Below, piece by piece: positions 35,416-44,554 of a DNA stretch of 64,000 bases. The DNA is from Paraflavitalea soli. Lineage in GTDB: Bacteria; Bacteroidota; Bacteroidia; Chitinophagales; Chitinophagaceae. The first letter of the stretch is position 1. Each line of letters begins with the position of its first letter. Under the pieces are notes generated by a model that worked only from the letters and a program-made list of their open reading frames with translations, did no database searches and was not told the origin of the DNA. Location: contig NZ_CP032157.1 of NCBI RefSeq assembly GCF_003555545.1, positions 562,546 to 626,545 of the forward strand, in the 5' to 3' direction. A program made the position numbers and the translations under genes.

Positions 35416-37401
35416 CTATTCGCCTATATCCTCTTCATCTTCTTCGTCTTCCTCCAATGCAGCATCGCCTTCCTCATATTCGTCCTCTCCTGCAATGGCA
35501 AAGTCGGCAAACCAACCTCCTTTGGCAATAAGTGTTGCAGGTGTTCCCGCTTCGGCTACCTGTCCCGCATCCAGCACAATCACATGGTCTGCATCCCTGA
35601 CCATCGAATACCGGTGGGCGATAATGATGACAGTATTTTCTTTCCTGATCTCGTCTATGGTGTTTTTAACTTCTGCTTCGGTGGCATAATCGAGGTTGGC
35701 CGTTGCTTCGTCCATCACCAGTATGCCGGGCCTGGATACGATGACGCGGGCTATCTGCACCCGCTGGCGCTCTCCAACCGACAGGCCAAAGCCGCTCTCA
35801 CCTACCAGCGTCTTCAGTCCATCGGGTAAGCGTTGTAAGGTAGTTTGCATACCGGCAGCAATAGCAGCGGTTTCCACTTCTGTATCGGTGGCTTCCGGTT
35901 TTTTGTAGCGTATATTATCCGCCAGGGTACCCCGGAAGATGGCGCCATCAGCAGCCACCATACCGATATTTCTTCTGACCGATGCGGCATCCAGGGCAGA
36001 TAGCTTTTGCCCATCGATCAGTATTTCCCCGCTTTGCGGTTCAAATAGTTTTAACAACAGGTCCACGGTAGTCGTTTTTCCTGCACCCGATGTACCTACA
36101 ATAGCGGTTACTTTACCGGGTGCTGCCACAAAGGACAGGTCTTTCAACACCTCTCTTTCGGGTGTATAACCAAAATGCACGTTCTTAAATTCAACGTTCC
36201 CTTTATGCAATAGCAATTCCGCTCCTGGCTTTTCTTCAATATTGGTATCCAGCAAGGTGAATGCCCTGGCCACCGAGGCTATATTCTGCTGCACTTCCGC
36301 CCAGATGCTGGCCAGGTTGTCAATAGGGGTGTACAACATATCCAGGTAAGCCACAAACATCACCACATCGCCCGGGGTCAGTTTATGGTGCAAAGCGAGA
36401 TAACCGCCATAGGTGAGCACCATGGCAGTTGCAATATGCGTCAGCAATACCTGCCAGAAAGTATATTTGTTGGACAACAGTGACCGTTTGGTATAATCAC
36501 CATAGGCGCTGGTAGCCTGCTTATCCAGCCTGTTCACTTCTCGTTCTTCCGCGCCGGAAAGTTTTACCGTTTTTATTCCACTCAGCGCATCCTGCATTTC
36601 TGCTGATACCTCCTCCCATTTTTCATAATAGCCGGCCAGGCTCATTTCGAGTTTCTTAGTAGATATAACTGTAATGATGAGGTAGAACGGAACGATTGAT
36701 AAGGCCAGTAAAGCAAGAACATAGTTTTGCCAGAACATGATGGCGAGTATACCGGCAAGGCTGATGATCTCCGGAAAGATGTTCTTGGTAAAAACAGTCA
36801 CCGTGCCTGAGATCTCTTCCGACTGATCGATCTGCTTATGTAATACAGCACTGGAACGTTTGGCAAAAAAGGCCAGGGGCAATTTCAATACATGGCTGAA
36901 TGTGCGCTGAATAAAACGCCTTTCTATGGTGGCCGAAAGCTTTATGTTCATATTTTCTCCTATCCACCAAAAAATAAGGCCGAGCACATTGATCGTGAAA
37001 AGCAATATTATCGCCCATAGCAGGGTATTGAATGCTTCATGAGAGGTACGGGGTGCTACATGCGTTTTCGTATGCGGCTCTTTCACCCTTTTGTGGTGCA
37101 GAGCCTTCTTTCCGCTGGCTTCAGTTGCCTTATGACCCTTATTCCTGAAGAAACTGGCCGCTGGTTCTTCTTCCGTTTCCCGCTCAAGTCCCATTTCTGT
37201 TTTTACTTCATTGCGTGCTTTTTGCACAAACAGACCGGCAATATCATTGACCGCCTCCCTGTAGATAAGCGGCTCCAGCAAAGTGATGGCCGTACTTACC
37301 AGGCTGATGACGAAAACCGCCAGCAGCCTGGTTTTGTATGGCTGTACCAGGCGATAAATACTTAGCCATACATTGGTCTTGGAGTTATTTGAAGCAGTCA
37401 T
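35416..37401 (-). CDS. ABC exporter, fused permease and ATPase
   Basis: This 661-residue half-transporter has six membrane helices in residues about 20-370 and an ATPase domain after 400: Walker A GTSGAGKTT, Q-loop region, signature LSVGERQR, Walker B ILVMDEATANLD and H-loop IIIAHRYS. It should dimerise and export a lipid, peptide or drug. Two odd features are visible. A hydrophilic, charged insert of about 60 residues sits between TM1 and TM2 (about residues 60-120), and the C-terminus is a strongly acidic tail (EEGDAALEEDEEDEEDIGE). No partner genes are adjacent. The substrate cannot be predicted. Confidence 0.88.
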   Translation of the reverse strand: MTASNNSKTNVWLSIYRLVQPYKTRLLAVFVISLVSTAITLLEPLIYREAVNDIAGLFVQKARNEVKTEMGLERETEEEPAASFFRNKGHKATEASGKKALHHKRVKEPHTKTHVAPRTSHEAFNTLLWAIILLFTINVLGLIFWWIGENMNIKLSATIERRFIQRTFSHVLKLPLAFFAKRSSAVLHKQIDQSEEISGTVTVFTKNIFPEIISLAGILAIMFWQNYVLALLALSIVPFYLIITVISTKKLEMSLAGYYEKWEEVSAEMQDALSGIKTVKLSGAEEREVNRLDKQATSAYGDYTKRSLLSNKYTFWQVLLTHIATAMVLTYGGYLALHHKLTPGDVVMFVAYLDMLYTPIDNLASIWAEVQQNIASVARAFTLLDTNIEEKPGAELLLHKGNVEFKNVHFGYTPEREVLKDLSFVAAPGKVTAIVGTSGAGKTTTVDLLLKLFEPQSGEILIDGQKLSALDAASVRRNIGMVAADGAIFRGTLADNIRYKKPEATDTEVETAAIAAGMQTTLQRLPDGLKTLVGESGFGLSVGERQRVQIARVIVSRPGILVMDEATANLDYATEAEVKNTIDEIRKENTVIIIAHRYSMVRDADHVIVLDAGQVAEAGTPATLIAKGGWFADFAIAGEDEYEEGDAALEEDEEDEEDIGE

Positions 37402-37491
37402 AACTGGCTGAACATAGATTGGTAATGTACCCTGAAATTATATAATTATTTATAATATCTCATGCCATACCCAATTGCCCGGGGACTGACT

Positions 37492-37530
37492 CATAAAAAA
37501 AAGCCGCTTCCATAAAGATAGAAGCGGCTA
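37492..37530 (-). terminator. Intrinsic terminator for the minus-strand lipoprotein gene
   Basis: AGCCGCTTC (37502-37510) pairs with GAAGCGGCT (37521-37529) around a 10-nt loop. Read on the minus strand the stem is followed by a run of eight T, so it ends the gene at 37596-38003. Confidence 0.8.
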
Positions 37531-37595
37531 AATACTCAAATAACCATTGCCTGTGCTGACCAGCAGGTTGTCTGTTCACTGACTGATATAGGGTT

Positions 37596-38003
37596 TTATT
37601 CGAATTGATGAGCGAGTGTACCATGTATCACAGAGGTACTGGTATAGGTTTCTGTTTTAACCAGTTTGTCATTTACCAGTATCTCTGTTTTCAGGTTGCC
37701 ATTCTTGATAGCGGTAACACTAAGGCCGATAACTTCATATTGGTTAACCCTTTTCGTGATCTTTTTGGAAAAAGGGATGGGCGCAAGATCTATACTCGAC
37801 ATGCCACCTGTTTCATTGGTATAATTTACATCGGCAGCATTTAATCCGGACGTGGTAGTGGTAACCCTGTACTCTATGGTCACATCTTTAGGATAACTTG
37901 AATTGTCGTTATCCTTGTCTTTTTTACAGGAAAATAAGAGACTTGCTGACAGGAGTAAGGCAATAATCTTCACCGGGTGTTTTGTTGTTGACAGGTTCAT
38001 CAT
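37596..38003 (-). CDS. Small lipoprotein, MmpS-like beta-sandwich
   Basis: This 135-residue protein has a lipobox in LLFSCKKDKDND. The mature part is a beta-sandwich: VTIEYRVTTTTSGLNAADVNYTNETGGM, PFSKKITKRVNQYEVIGLSVTAI and LKTEILVNDKLVKTETYTS. This order (Y-x-V, ADVxYxN, LPxSKxI, I-x-V-D-G-like) recalls the soluble domain of MmpS-type accessory proteins, which also occurs in Bacteroidota lipoproteins, but I am not certain. It is monocistronic, with a terminator downstream and the kinase gene divergent at 38.3 kb. Confidence 0.65.
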   Translation of the reverse strand: MMNLSTTKHPVKIIALLLSASLLFSCKKDKDNDNSSYPKDVTIEYRVTTTTSGLNAADVNYTNETGGMSSIDLAPIPFSKKITKRVNQYEVIGLSVTAIKNGNLKTEILVNDKLVKTETYTSTSVIHGTLAHQFE

Positions 38004-38296
38004 TTATGTTTGTTTTAAAATGTGCTATACGGCCTGGGTATACCAGGTTTTACAGAAAACAAGGTAGCTCTACAGTTGCGGGGTTATCTTGATACGGCCC
38101 TTCAACGCTGGTGGTCGGTAAAAATGGACCATTGGCAGGTGAATGACGCAGGCGTATCGGTTGCGGGGTTGTGTGCAAAGGTATCGGCCATGCACACCGC
38201 GAGCAATACGCTGAAACCGTGAATTTTATCTACTGGTATTCCGGTATTCTTGATATAATAAAAAAGTATTCAGCAATTGTTGTTTATTTTGCCTGC

Positions 38297-40288
38297 ATGA
38301 TCCGCCACACCACCCTCTTTTGCTTACTGATCAGTATTGCGCTATGGAGTAAGGCACAATTGCCATTGGATGAGCATAAATATGCCGACAGTCTGCAAAC
38401 GGTTTTGAATAAGGCTACCAACGATACCGTCAGGGCCAAAAGCAGTTATCTCCTGTCCTATTATTGGGTGTTCAAGGATGCGGCCAAAGCGCGGGTATAC
38501 CTCGATCAGGGCCGGCAATATGCACGGAACAATCCTTTTCAAACAGCTGTCTCCTGGTTTTATGAAGGGATCATATTTTATGCTACGGGTGATATCCCCA
38601 AAAGTGAAGTTGCTTTTCTGAAAGCCGATAGCCTGCTGACCCCATTCAATACAAAACCTGCCAAGCAATTCAGGGCGCAGGCATTACACAATTATGGCGT
38701 TCTGCAACAGGCCAAGGGCGATGAAAAAGGATTTGCTGAGGTGCTGCTCAATAGATCAATACCCCTGGCAAAGGAATCGGGCGATACCTCCGGCCTGGCC
38801 AAAAACTACCATGATCTGGCGCTTACGTTTAAGAATACGACACAATATGAAAAGGCGTCTGTTTGGGTCCTGACTGCTATACGGCTATTTAGGGAACTTC
38901 ATGCCACTGCTGAGCTGGCAACAGCTTATGTAACGGCTGCCGAAAATTATGTGTTGTGGGAAAAGTATGACCTGGCCAAACCCATGTTGGACAGTGCAAA
39001 TGCCATGTTGGCGCCTTTCCCGGAAAATCCGCTCTATTTGGATTATTATGCCGCTGAAAGCATTTACTACAACGCGGTGAAAGACCATAAGAATGCATTG
39101 GTGAGTACAGATAAAGGCATCCGGCTGGCGAAGCAATTGCACAGGGGTTATGAAGAACAGCGCCTGCTGCTGCAAAAGTTCTATGCTCATTTTAACCAGA
39201 AGGATTACCGGAATGCCAGACCGGTTTTAACCTACCTGCTGGCGCAGCCAGAGATGATGTCGCAGATCACGAACCGGCTGCAGCTGTACAAGGGCATGGC
39301 CGAAACGAATGCCGGGCTGGGCAATATGCAGGATGCGTATAAATGGTCTGAACAATACAGCAAACTGAGTGACAGTGTGCATGAAAGTCAATTGAAGACC
39401 GATATCCAGGCGCTGGAACTGAAATACAATGATGCGGAGAACCAAAAGAAAATAACCACCCTGAAAGCCGAGAATGACAAAGCGGCACTGACAGCCAGGA
39501 ATACACGGTTGGTGAACTGGTTTTTAGCCTCTGTTTCTGTGCTGCTGCTGATCGCCGCCGTGCTGGGCCTGCTGTACTTCAGGAACAATAAAAAGCTGTC
39601 GGAACAAAAAGACCTCAATCACCAGCAGCAATTGAAGGAATTGGCCCAGCAACAGCAAATACAGTTCAGCCAGGCCATGCTACAGGGAGAGGAACGCGAG
39701 CGCCGGCGGCTGGCCGGTGACCTGCACGATGGACTAGGGGGGATGCTGGCCGGGGTAAAAATGAATTTGACCGGGCTCACAGTAGCTGCGCCTGTGGCAC
39801 AGGATAATGACCTCAACAAAGTGATCGGCCAGTTGGACCACTCCATCAGTGAATTGCGCCGTATCGCCCGTAATATGATGCCTGAGGCCCTGTTGAAGCT
39901 GGGACTGGAAACGGCGTTGAAAGATCTGTGCGAATCGGTAATGACCGATCAGGTTCGGGTTGGCTTCCAGTCCTACGGGATCGAGAAAACGATACCGCAG
40001 CAAACACAGGTTACTATTTACCGGATCGTGCAGGAATTGCTCACCAATGCCATTCGCCATGGTCATGCATCCAGCATTTTATTGCAGTGCAGCCAGAATG
40101 AGGGTGTTTTTTTTGTAACACTCGAAGATAACGGCAAGGGATTTGATCCTCAAAATGCCGCCAGGGCCAAAGGAATAGGACTGAGCAATGTAAAAAGCCG
40201 GGTAGATTACCTGAATGGGAAAATGGACATCGCCTCCGTCATTAATGAAGGAACCACCATAAATATTGAACTATATGTTGCAGGATAA
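38297..40288 (+). CDS. TPR-containing sensor histidine kinase (HisKA_3 / NarX-DesK type)
   Basis: The ATG at 38297 gives 663 residues with a signal peptide (MIRHTTLFCLLISIALWSKAQ). An extracytoplasmic region of about 370 residues contains TPR-like helix pairs (RAQALHNYGVLQQAKG, LAKNYHDLALTFKNTTQYEKAS). A membrane helix follows (NWFLASVSVLLLIAAVLGLLYF), then a coiled coil. The HisKA_3 segment is RRRLAGDLHDGLGGMLAGVKM, with the phospho-His in LHDG, and the HATPase ends the protein (LEDNGKGFDP). It overlaps the NarL-type regulator by 14 bp. Confidence 0.9.
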   Translation: MIRHTTLFCLLISIALWSKAQLPLDEHKYADSLQTVLNKATNDTVRAKSSYLLSYYWVFKDAAKARVYLDQGRQYARNNPFQTAVSWFYEGIIFYATGDIPKSEVAFLKADSLLTPFNTKPAKQFRAQALHNYGVLQQAKGDEKGFAEVLLNRSIPLAKESGDTSGLAKNYHDLALTFKNTTQYEKASVWVLTAIRLFRELHATAELATAYVTAAENYVLWEKYDLAKPMLDSANAMLAPFPENPLYLDYYAAESIYYNAVKDHKNALVSTDKGIRLAKQLHRGYEEQRLLLQKFYAHFNQKDYRNARPVLTYLLAQPEMMSQITNRLQLYKGMAETNAGLGNMQDAYKWSEQYSKLSDSVHESQLKTDIQALELKYNDAENQKKITTLKAENDKAALTARNTRLVNWFLASVSVLLLIAAVLGLLYFRNNKKLSEQKDLNHQQQLKELAQQQQIQFSQAMLQGEERERRRLAGDLHDGLGGMLAGVKMNLTGLTVAAPVAQDNDLNKVIGQLDHSISELRRIARNMMPEALLKLGLETALKDLCESVMTDQVRVGFQSYGIEKTIPQQTQVTIYRIVQELLTNAIRHGHASSILLQCSQNEGVFFVTLEDNGKGFDPQNAARAKGIGLSNVKSRVDYLNGKMDIASVINEGTTINIELYVAG

Positions 40289-40916
40289 AGACGTTATAGA
40301 ACTGGCCATAGTAGATGATCATCCTGTTGTGATCGAAGGGGTATTAAAACTGCTTGACAACAAAGAGCACCTGCGGGTAGCCGGCTCTTTTACTTCCGGC
40401 ATGGAGTTTATTGATTTTATAAAGACCAGTAAGGTAGATATTGTATTACTGGATATCTCCCTGCCGGATAGGAATGGGATGGACCTATGTAAAGAGATAA
40501 AGATATTATCACCCGGTACCTGTGTACTGGTGTTGAGCAACCACAGTGAGCGCAGCATTATTATGCAGGCCCTTCAAAATGGCGCCAGCGGCTATTTGCT
40601 CAAAAACGCCTCCCCCACAGAACTCATCACCTGCATCCATGAAGCATTGGGTGGCCAGATCACCTTTAGCCGGGAAGTAAAAGAAATTATTGCCCGACCC
40701 TCAGTCATCGAATTAAGAGGTATTCCCCAATTGACCAAACGGGAAAAAGAGATACTGCAATTGATCTCCGACGGTATTACCACCGCTGGTATAGCTACAC
40801 AGCTTTCCCTGAGTCCGCTCACCGTAGAAACCCATCGCAGGAATTTGCTGCAGAAGTTTGAGGTAAAGAATGTGGCTGCCCTCATCAAGGTTGCAGTGCA
40901 GCAGGGATTGATTTAG
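40275..40916 (+). CDS. NarL/FixJ-type response regulator
   Basis: The ATG at 40275 gives 213 residues; the in-frame codon at 40266 is TTG. The receiver domain carries VDDHPVV, the phospho-Asp in IVLLDISLPDRNG and the Lys in YLLKNASP. The C-terminal LuxR-type helix-turn-helix is LTKREKEILQLISDGITTAGIATQLSLSPLTVETHRRNLLQKF. It is the cognate partner of the overlapping TPR kinase. Target genes are unknown; the pair could regulate itself or distant genes. Confidence 0.93.
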   Translation: MLQDKDVIELAIVDDHPVVIEGVLKLLDNKEHLRVAGSFTSGMEFIDFIKTSKVDIVLLDISLPDRNGMDLCKEIKILSPGTCVLVLSNHSERSIIMQALQNGASGYLLKNASPTELITCIHEALGGQITFSREVKEIIARPSVIELRGIPQLTKREKEILQLISDGITTAGIATQLSLSPLTVETHRRNLLQKFEVKNVAALIKVAVQQGLI

Positions 40917-40920
40917 AAAG

Positions 40921-41004
40921 GCATTAGCTATTAGGTATTAGCCTTTAGCGCTTTTGATACGTAAACGGTGTATTGCTAATAGCTAACGGCTAACAGCTAA
41001 TACC
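40921..41004. repeat. Inverted repeat of ATTAGCTATTAG-like units between convergent genes
   Basis: The left half contains CATTAGCTATTAGG and TATTAGCCTTTAGC (40922-40949). The right half contains GCTAATAGCTAACGGC and TAACAGCTAATACC (40975-41004), close to its reverse complement. Together they can form a long AT-rich hairpin between the NarL gene and the convergent membrane protein gene. It may act as a terminator; the internally repeated unit suggests an expanded intergenic palindrome. Confidence 0.5.
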
Positions 41005-41012
41005 TTACTTCG

Positions 41013-41483
41013 TCAATTGAACTTGAAGGCGCTCAGGAAAAAGATAATAAAGAAAATGGTGAGTTGTGTAATATGGAATAGTTGCAGATTTTTTTTCAGC
41101 TGCTGCAATGATTGATCGTTGGCGGGCCCTGTTCCCGCCGTAGTCAGCATTTTATTGAGCCTTCCGTTGAGCTTTCGTCCCACCACAATACCATTCAGAA
41201 TAACAATTACCACAAGGATTATCTTGATCCTGAACCACAACATAGCGCCTATTACGGCATGCAGGATGGTCATCATGCCTATGCCGGAAAGAAGCGTGAG
41301 TACAATACCTGCTACTACCAGGAGGGGAAGTTTCTCGGTTAGCTTTCTTGCCACCATACCTGCCGGCTGGTCTTTGGCATAAAAGGCCCAGAACTTACGG
41401 GTCAGTACAAAATCAACGAAAGTAGTGCCTGCCAACAACGTAATGCCAATAATATGGAACCACAAGGATGCGTGATAGATCAT
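41013..41483 (-). CDS. Four-helix membrane protein, CopD/DUF2269-like
   Basis: This 156-residue protein has four hydrophobic helices: WFHIIGITLLAGTTFVDFVL, LLVVAGIVLTLLSGIGMMTIL, WFRIKIILVVIVILNGIVVG and LTIFFIIFFLSAF. A conserved His-x-x-x-x-G-type start (LWFHIIGITLLAG) and a His in helix 4 (LFHITQL) resemble CopD/DUF2269 proteins, some of which bind haem or copper; this is only a resemblance. It lies 54 bp downstream of the SigJ-like gene on the same strand and may be in the same transcript. Confidence 0.65.
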   Translation of the reverse strand: MIYHASLWFHIIGITLLAGTTFVDFVLTRKFWAFYAKDQPAGMVARKLTEKLPLLVVAGIVLTLLSGIGMMTILHAVIGAMLWFRIKIILVVIVILNGIVVGRKLNGRLNKMLTTAGTGPANDQSLQQLKKNLQLFHITQLTIFFIIFFLSAFKFN

Positions 41484-41536
41484 GATCTTATTTTCTTCAT
41501 AAGACAGGCGAGATCCTTTTCCTGTGACAGCTGTTA

Positions 41537-42445
41537 CTAAGAAGAACTATCTTTTTTAAACATCTTTAGTTTATCGGGATTTGTCTGGATATATATGTTC
41601 CTGATCTTGTCTCCATCCGGCTCCAGGGAGAAAAGACTGATGGGCGAATCGCCGGAGTAGGAGATGATGGAGGGAAGGCCATTGGCAATAATGATCTCCC
41701 GGCGAAAACCGGGGATTGCCTCTATTTTGGTGACTGCGCTTATCATCAACCTCGATACATTTTCTCTGCCGTAAATAGGCTTGTAAGCGGCTGTAAGGCG
41801 CTGTCCTTTCACATGAACGAATTTACCGCCACCATCTGCAAACAATACAATGTCTTCTTTGAGCAGATCGATCAGGTCTTCCATACTTCCCTCTGAAGTA
41901 GCCTGCAGCAGTTTATGCAGCATCTTTTCATGCACTTTCATGTCTACTTCAAACCGGCGGGCGTCTTTGCCCAGGTTGTCTTTTGCCCGTTTTAATATCT
42001 GTCGGCAATTGTCTTCCGATTTGTCAAAGATGTCGGCCAGCTCATAATAATCATAAGCAAATATTTCCTTCAGCAGGAAAATAGCCCTTTCCTGTGGAGT
42101 CAACTTTTCCATCAGGAGGAGGATGCCCAATGAAAGGGCATGGTAGGTCTCAAATCGTTCATGGCCATTGTCGACGCCATAGTTCAGCAAGGGCTCAGGT
42201 AGCCATACTCCTATGTATTGTTCACGCTGTACGCGGGCACTGTGGAGGTAGTTGATACAGGTATTGGTTACGATTTTTACGAGGTAGGCCTTGGGGTGCT
42301 TTACTGAGCCTTCCTGTGTTTCCATCCATCTAAGAAATGCATCCTGCACGATATCCTCCGCGGCATCTACACTGCCGAGCATATTGTAGGCCATGGAAAA
42401 CAACAATGCCTTGTATTCAATAAAAAGGGACGCTTTCTTGTCCAT
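41537..42445 (-). CDS. ECF41-type sigma factor (SigJ family) with SnoaL-like extension
   Basis: This 302-residue protein has sigma region 2 (about 8-75), region 4 (about 115-165) and a C-terminal SnoaL-like domain (about 175-295). The three hallmarks of ECF41 are visible: WLPEPL (81-86) after region 2, DGGGK (204-208) in the SnoaL domain and NPDKL (288-292) near the end. In this group the SnoaL domain acts in place of a separate anti-sigma factor. ECF41 genes usually sit beside a carboxymuconolactone decarboxylase-like or oxidoreductase gene; here the neighbour is a CopD-like membrane protein. Confidence 0.88.
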   Translation of the reverse strand: MDKKASLFIEYKALLFSMAYNMLGSVDAAEDIVQDAFLRWMETQEGSVKHPKAYLVKIVTNTCINYLHSARVQREQYIGVWLPEPLLNYGVDNGHERFETYHALSLGILLLMEKLTPQERAIFLLKEIFAYDYYELADIFDKSEDNCRQILKRAKDNLGKDARRFEVDMKVHEKMLHKLLQATSEGSMEDLIDLLKEDIVLFADGGGKFVHVKGQRLTAAYKPIYGRENVSRLMISAVTKIEAIPGFRREIIIANGLPSIISYSGDSPISLFSLEPDGDKIRNIYIQTNPDKLKMFKKDSSS

Positions 42446-42593
42446 GCTGTAATAAATGTAAGTTATTAGAAATTAAGTTAGCCGGGATCACCCGTAACAT
42501 GGGACAAATGACCCTGCGGAATTGTGACAGGCTGGGAAGGAAAACAGTAAAAAAATGCCTGTCGGGGCAGTTGGCCGCCACTTGCGGACTGAA

Positions 42594-43268
42594 TTACAGC
42601 ATTTTGAGGTTCATTTTATAGTGTTCTCCCAGGGGAATGGTGGTTTGCCCAATGGTTACGGCTTCCTTACTGAGCCGGTCAATATGCCGGATGTTGACCA
42701 CGTACGAGCGGTGTACCCGTTTGAATTGTTGTTCCGGCAGCAATTGTAGTAGGGATTTCATGGTGAGGTGGGTAATATGCTGTCCGGTAGTGGTGATGAT
42801 CCTGATATAATCTTTCATGGATTGGGCAAACAGTATCTCAGCGAGAACAACCTTTACCAGGCTGCCGTTTACTTTAAAGTATACATAGTCTTTCTCTGGC
42901 AGAGAAGGAGGAATTGGCTGCTGGTTCAAAAAGCGGGCAATGCTCTTTTTGAACCGGTCATAGGTAATGGGTTTTAGCAGGTAGTCCACCGCCTCCAATT
43001 CAAAGCCCAGCAGGGCAAAGTCGGGATAAGCAGTAGTGAAGATAAAAGCAGGCGGCTCTTTTAAGGATTGTATGAATTGTGTGCCGGTAAGCTGTGGCAT
43101 TTTAATGTCGAGGAATAAGAGGTCGATGGGCTGCTGATGTAGCACAGCAAAGGCCGCTGCTGCATGGAAGCATTCAGCAGAAAGGGTCAGCCCATCAGTT
43201 TGCTCAATGTATTTTTTTAATACCTGTTGCGCCAGTGGCTCATCATCCACGATCATGCATCTTACCAT
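42594..43268 (-). CDS. LytTR-family response regulator
   Basis: This 224-residue protein has a receiver domain with VDDEPLAQQVL, the phospho-Asp in LLFLDIKMPQLTG and the Lys in YLLKPI. The LytTR domain follows (YFKVNGSLVKVVLAEILFAQSMKDYIRI, FKRVHRSYVVNIRHIDRL). It starts one base after the stop codon of the kinase gene, so the two form a cognate pair in one operon. The target is unknown; a TlpA-like gene is transcribed divergently from the same region. Confidence 0.92.
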   Translation of the reverse strand: MVRCMIVDDEPLAQQVLKKYIEQTDGLTLSAECFHAAAAFAVLHQQPIDLLFLDIKMPQLTGTQFIQSLKEPPAFIFTTAYPDFALLGFELEAVDYLLKPITYDRFKKSIARFLNQQPIPPSLPEKDYVYFKVNGSLVKVVLAEILFAQSMKDYIRIITTTGQHITHLTMKSLLQLLPEQQFKRVHRSYVVNIRHIDRLSKEAVTIGQTTIPLGEHYKMNLKML

Positions 43269-43269
43269 A

Positions 43270-44373
43270 TCAATTGAGAATAATAGTTAAAAGTACTTCA
43301 TAGGTTTCATTGGTCTCCTTTACCTGCACGGAGTGCCTGCCGGGGTACAGGATCGACAAGCGTTTTTGTGTATTGTCCAGTCCGATACCATTGCCATGGC
43401 TATTCGGCAGGGATTGATCCGTAGCGCCTGCTGCCTTGCTGTTCTTAACAGATAAAGTAAGTTCCTGGTCGTTGAGGCAAATAATGACCTCAATAAAACC
43501 TGTATGGACCTCTTCAATGCCATGCTTGAACGCGTTTTCAATATAGGGCAGCAGCAGCAGCGGCTCAATGAGCGCCTGATCAGTAATGCCCTGGGTATCG
43601 AACCGGATGGCCGTTTTATCATGGTAGCGGACCGACTGTACATCTACATAATTGCTCAGGAAATGTATTTCATGGGTAAGGGGTTGTTTTGGCTGGGTGG
43701 TTTTATACAGTACATAACGCATCATATCCGACAACTTGGCTACCAGGGGAGCGGTAAGCTGAGACTGTTGCAGGGCGAGGGCATATATATTATTAAGGGT
43801 ATTAAAAAAGAAATGGGGCTGTAGCTGCGACCGGAGGTATTGGAGATCAGTTTCTGCCTGCAATTGTTTTAATTGCCGTATCTGCTTTTCCTGTTTGTCA
43901 AGATGAATAAAATAGGCCAGGGCGATCATGATCAGCAACTGGAACACGAGGTAATTGATGCCAAAATGAAACCGGCCTTTTAGTTTTAATACTTTTTGTG
44001 CTTCGGTGATCATCTCAATGGGTAAAAAGGAGAGACGGGCTATAGAACCGTACATGATATACACCGTGTATAGTTCCCGCACTGCCACAAACAGCAATAC
44101 AGAAAGCAGGAAATATCCGTATCTTTTTTTGATAAGGAGTGGTTGAATGGCAAGTTTATAATACAGGTAATAAGGGATGACCGTGAAAAATCCCCAAACG
44201 AGGCGCCGGATGATGTTGACCTGGAAATAGCTCCATTGCAATTGCTTCGGTTCTTCATTAAAACCGTATTCAAGATCAGTGAGCAACGGACTAATGAACC
44301 AGATAAAAATAAAGAATGCCCATTCTATCCGGGCATATTTGTCGGAGGTGAAAATTGATTGCCTGAGGGTCAT
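43270..44373 (-). CDS. LytS/YehU-type sensor histidine kinase
   Basis: This 367-residue membrane protein has four hydrophobic segments in the first 155 residues, a linker (DKQEKQIRQLKQLQAETDLQYLRSQ) and a His_kinase domain with QLQPHFFFNTLNNI; the usual Asn of NPHF is Gln here. The N-box is LLPYIENAFKHGI and a C-terminal HATPase GIGLDNTQKRLSILYPG follows. It has no separate sensor domain, so the membrane part may sense. It is followed immediately by its LytTR regulator and is divergent from a TlpA-like gene. Confidence 0.9.
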   Translation of the reverse strand: MTLRQSIFTSDKYARIEWAFFIFIWFISPLLTDLEYGFNEEPKQLQWSYFQVNIIRRLVWGFFTVIPYYLYYKLAIQPLLIKKRYGYFLLSVLLFVAVRELYTVYIMYGSIARLSFLPIEMITEAQKVLKLKGRFHFGINYLVFQLLIMIALAYFIHLDKQEKQIRQLKQLQAETDLQYLRSQLQPHFFFNTLNNIYALALQQSQLTAPLVAKLSDMMRYVLYKTTQPKQPLTHEIHFLSNYVDVQSVRYHDKTAIRFDTQGITDQALIEPLLLLPYIENAFKHGIEEVHTGFIEVIICLNDQELTLSVKNSKAAGATDQSLPNSHGNGIGLDNTQKRLSILYPGRHSVQVKETNETYEVLLTIILN

Positions 44374-44554
44374 GCAGCTTAAAGGTATTGCAATTCCAAA
44401 ATAAAACCGGGCGCTGGAAGGAGCACGGTCTGGTTTTCGATAAAAGCCCTTGTTTTTTCGATTAAACCGGTCCCGTCTTTTTGTTGAATGGGTATGTCGA
44501 ATCGTCCGCAGGCAGGTATTGATAATGCCTATGTTTGGGGCAACAATCTTTATT

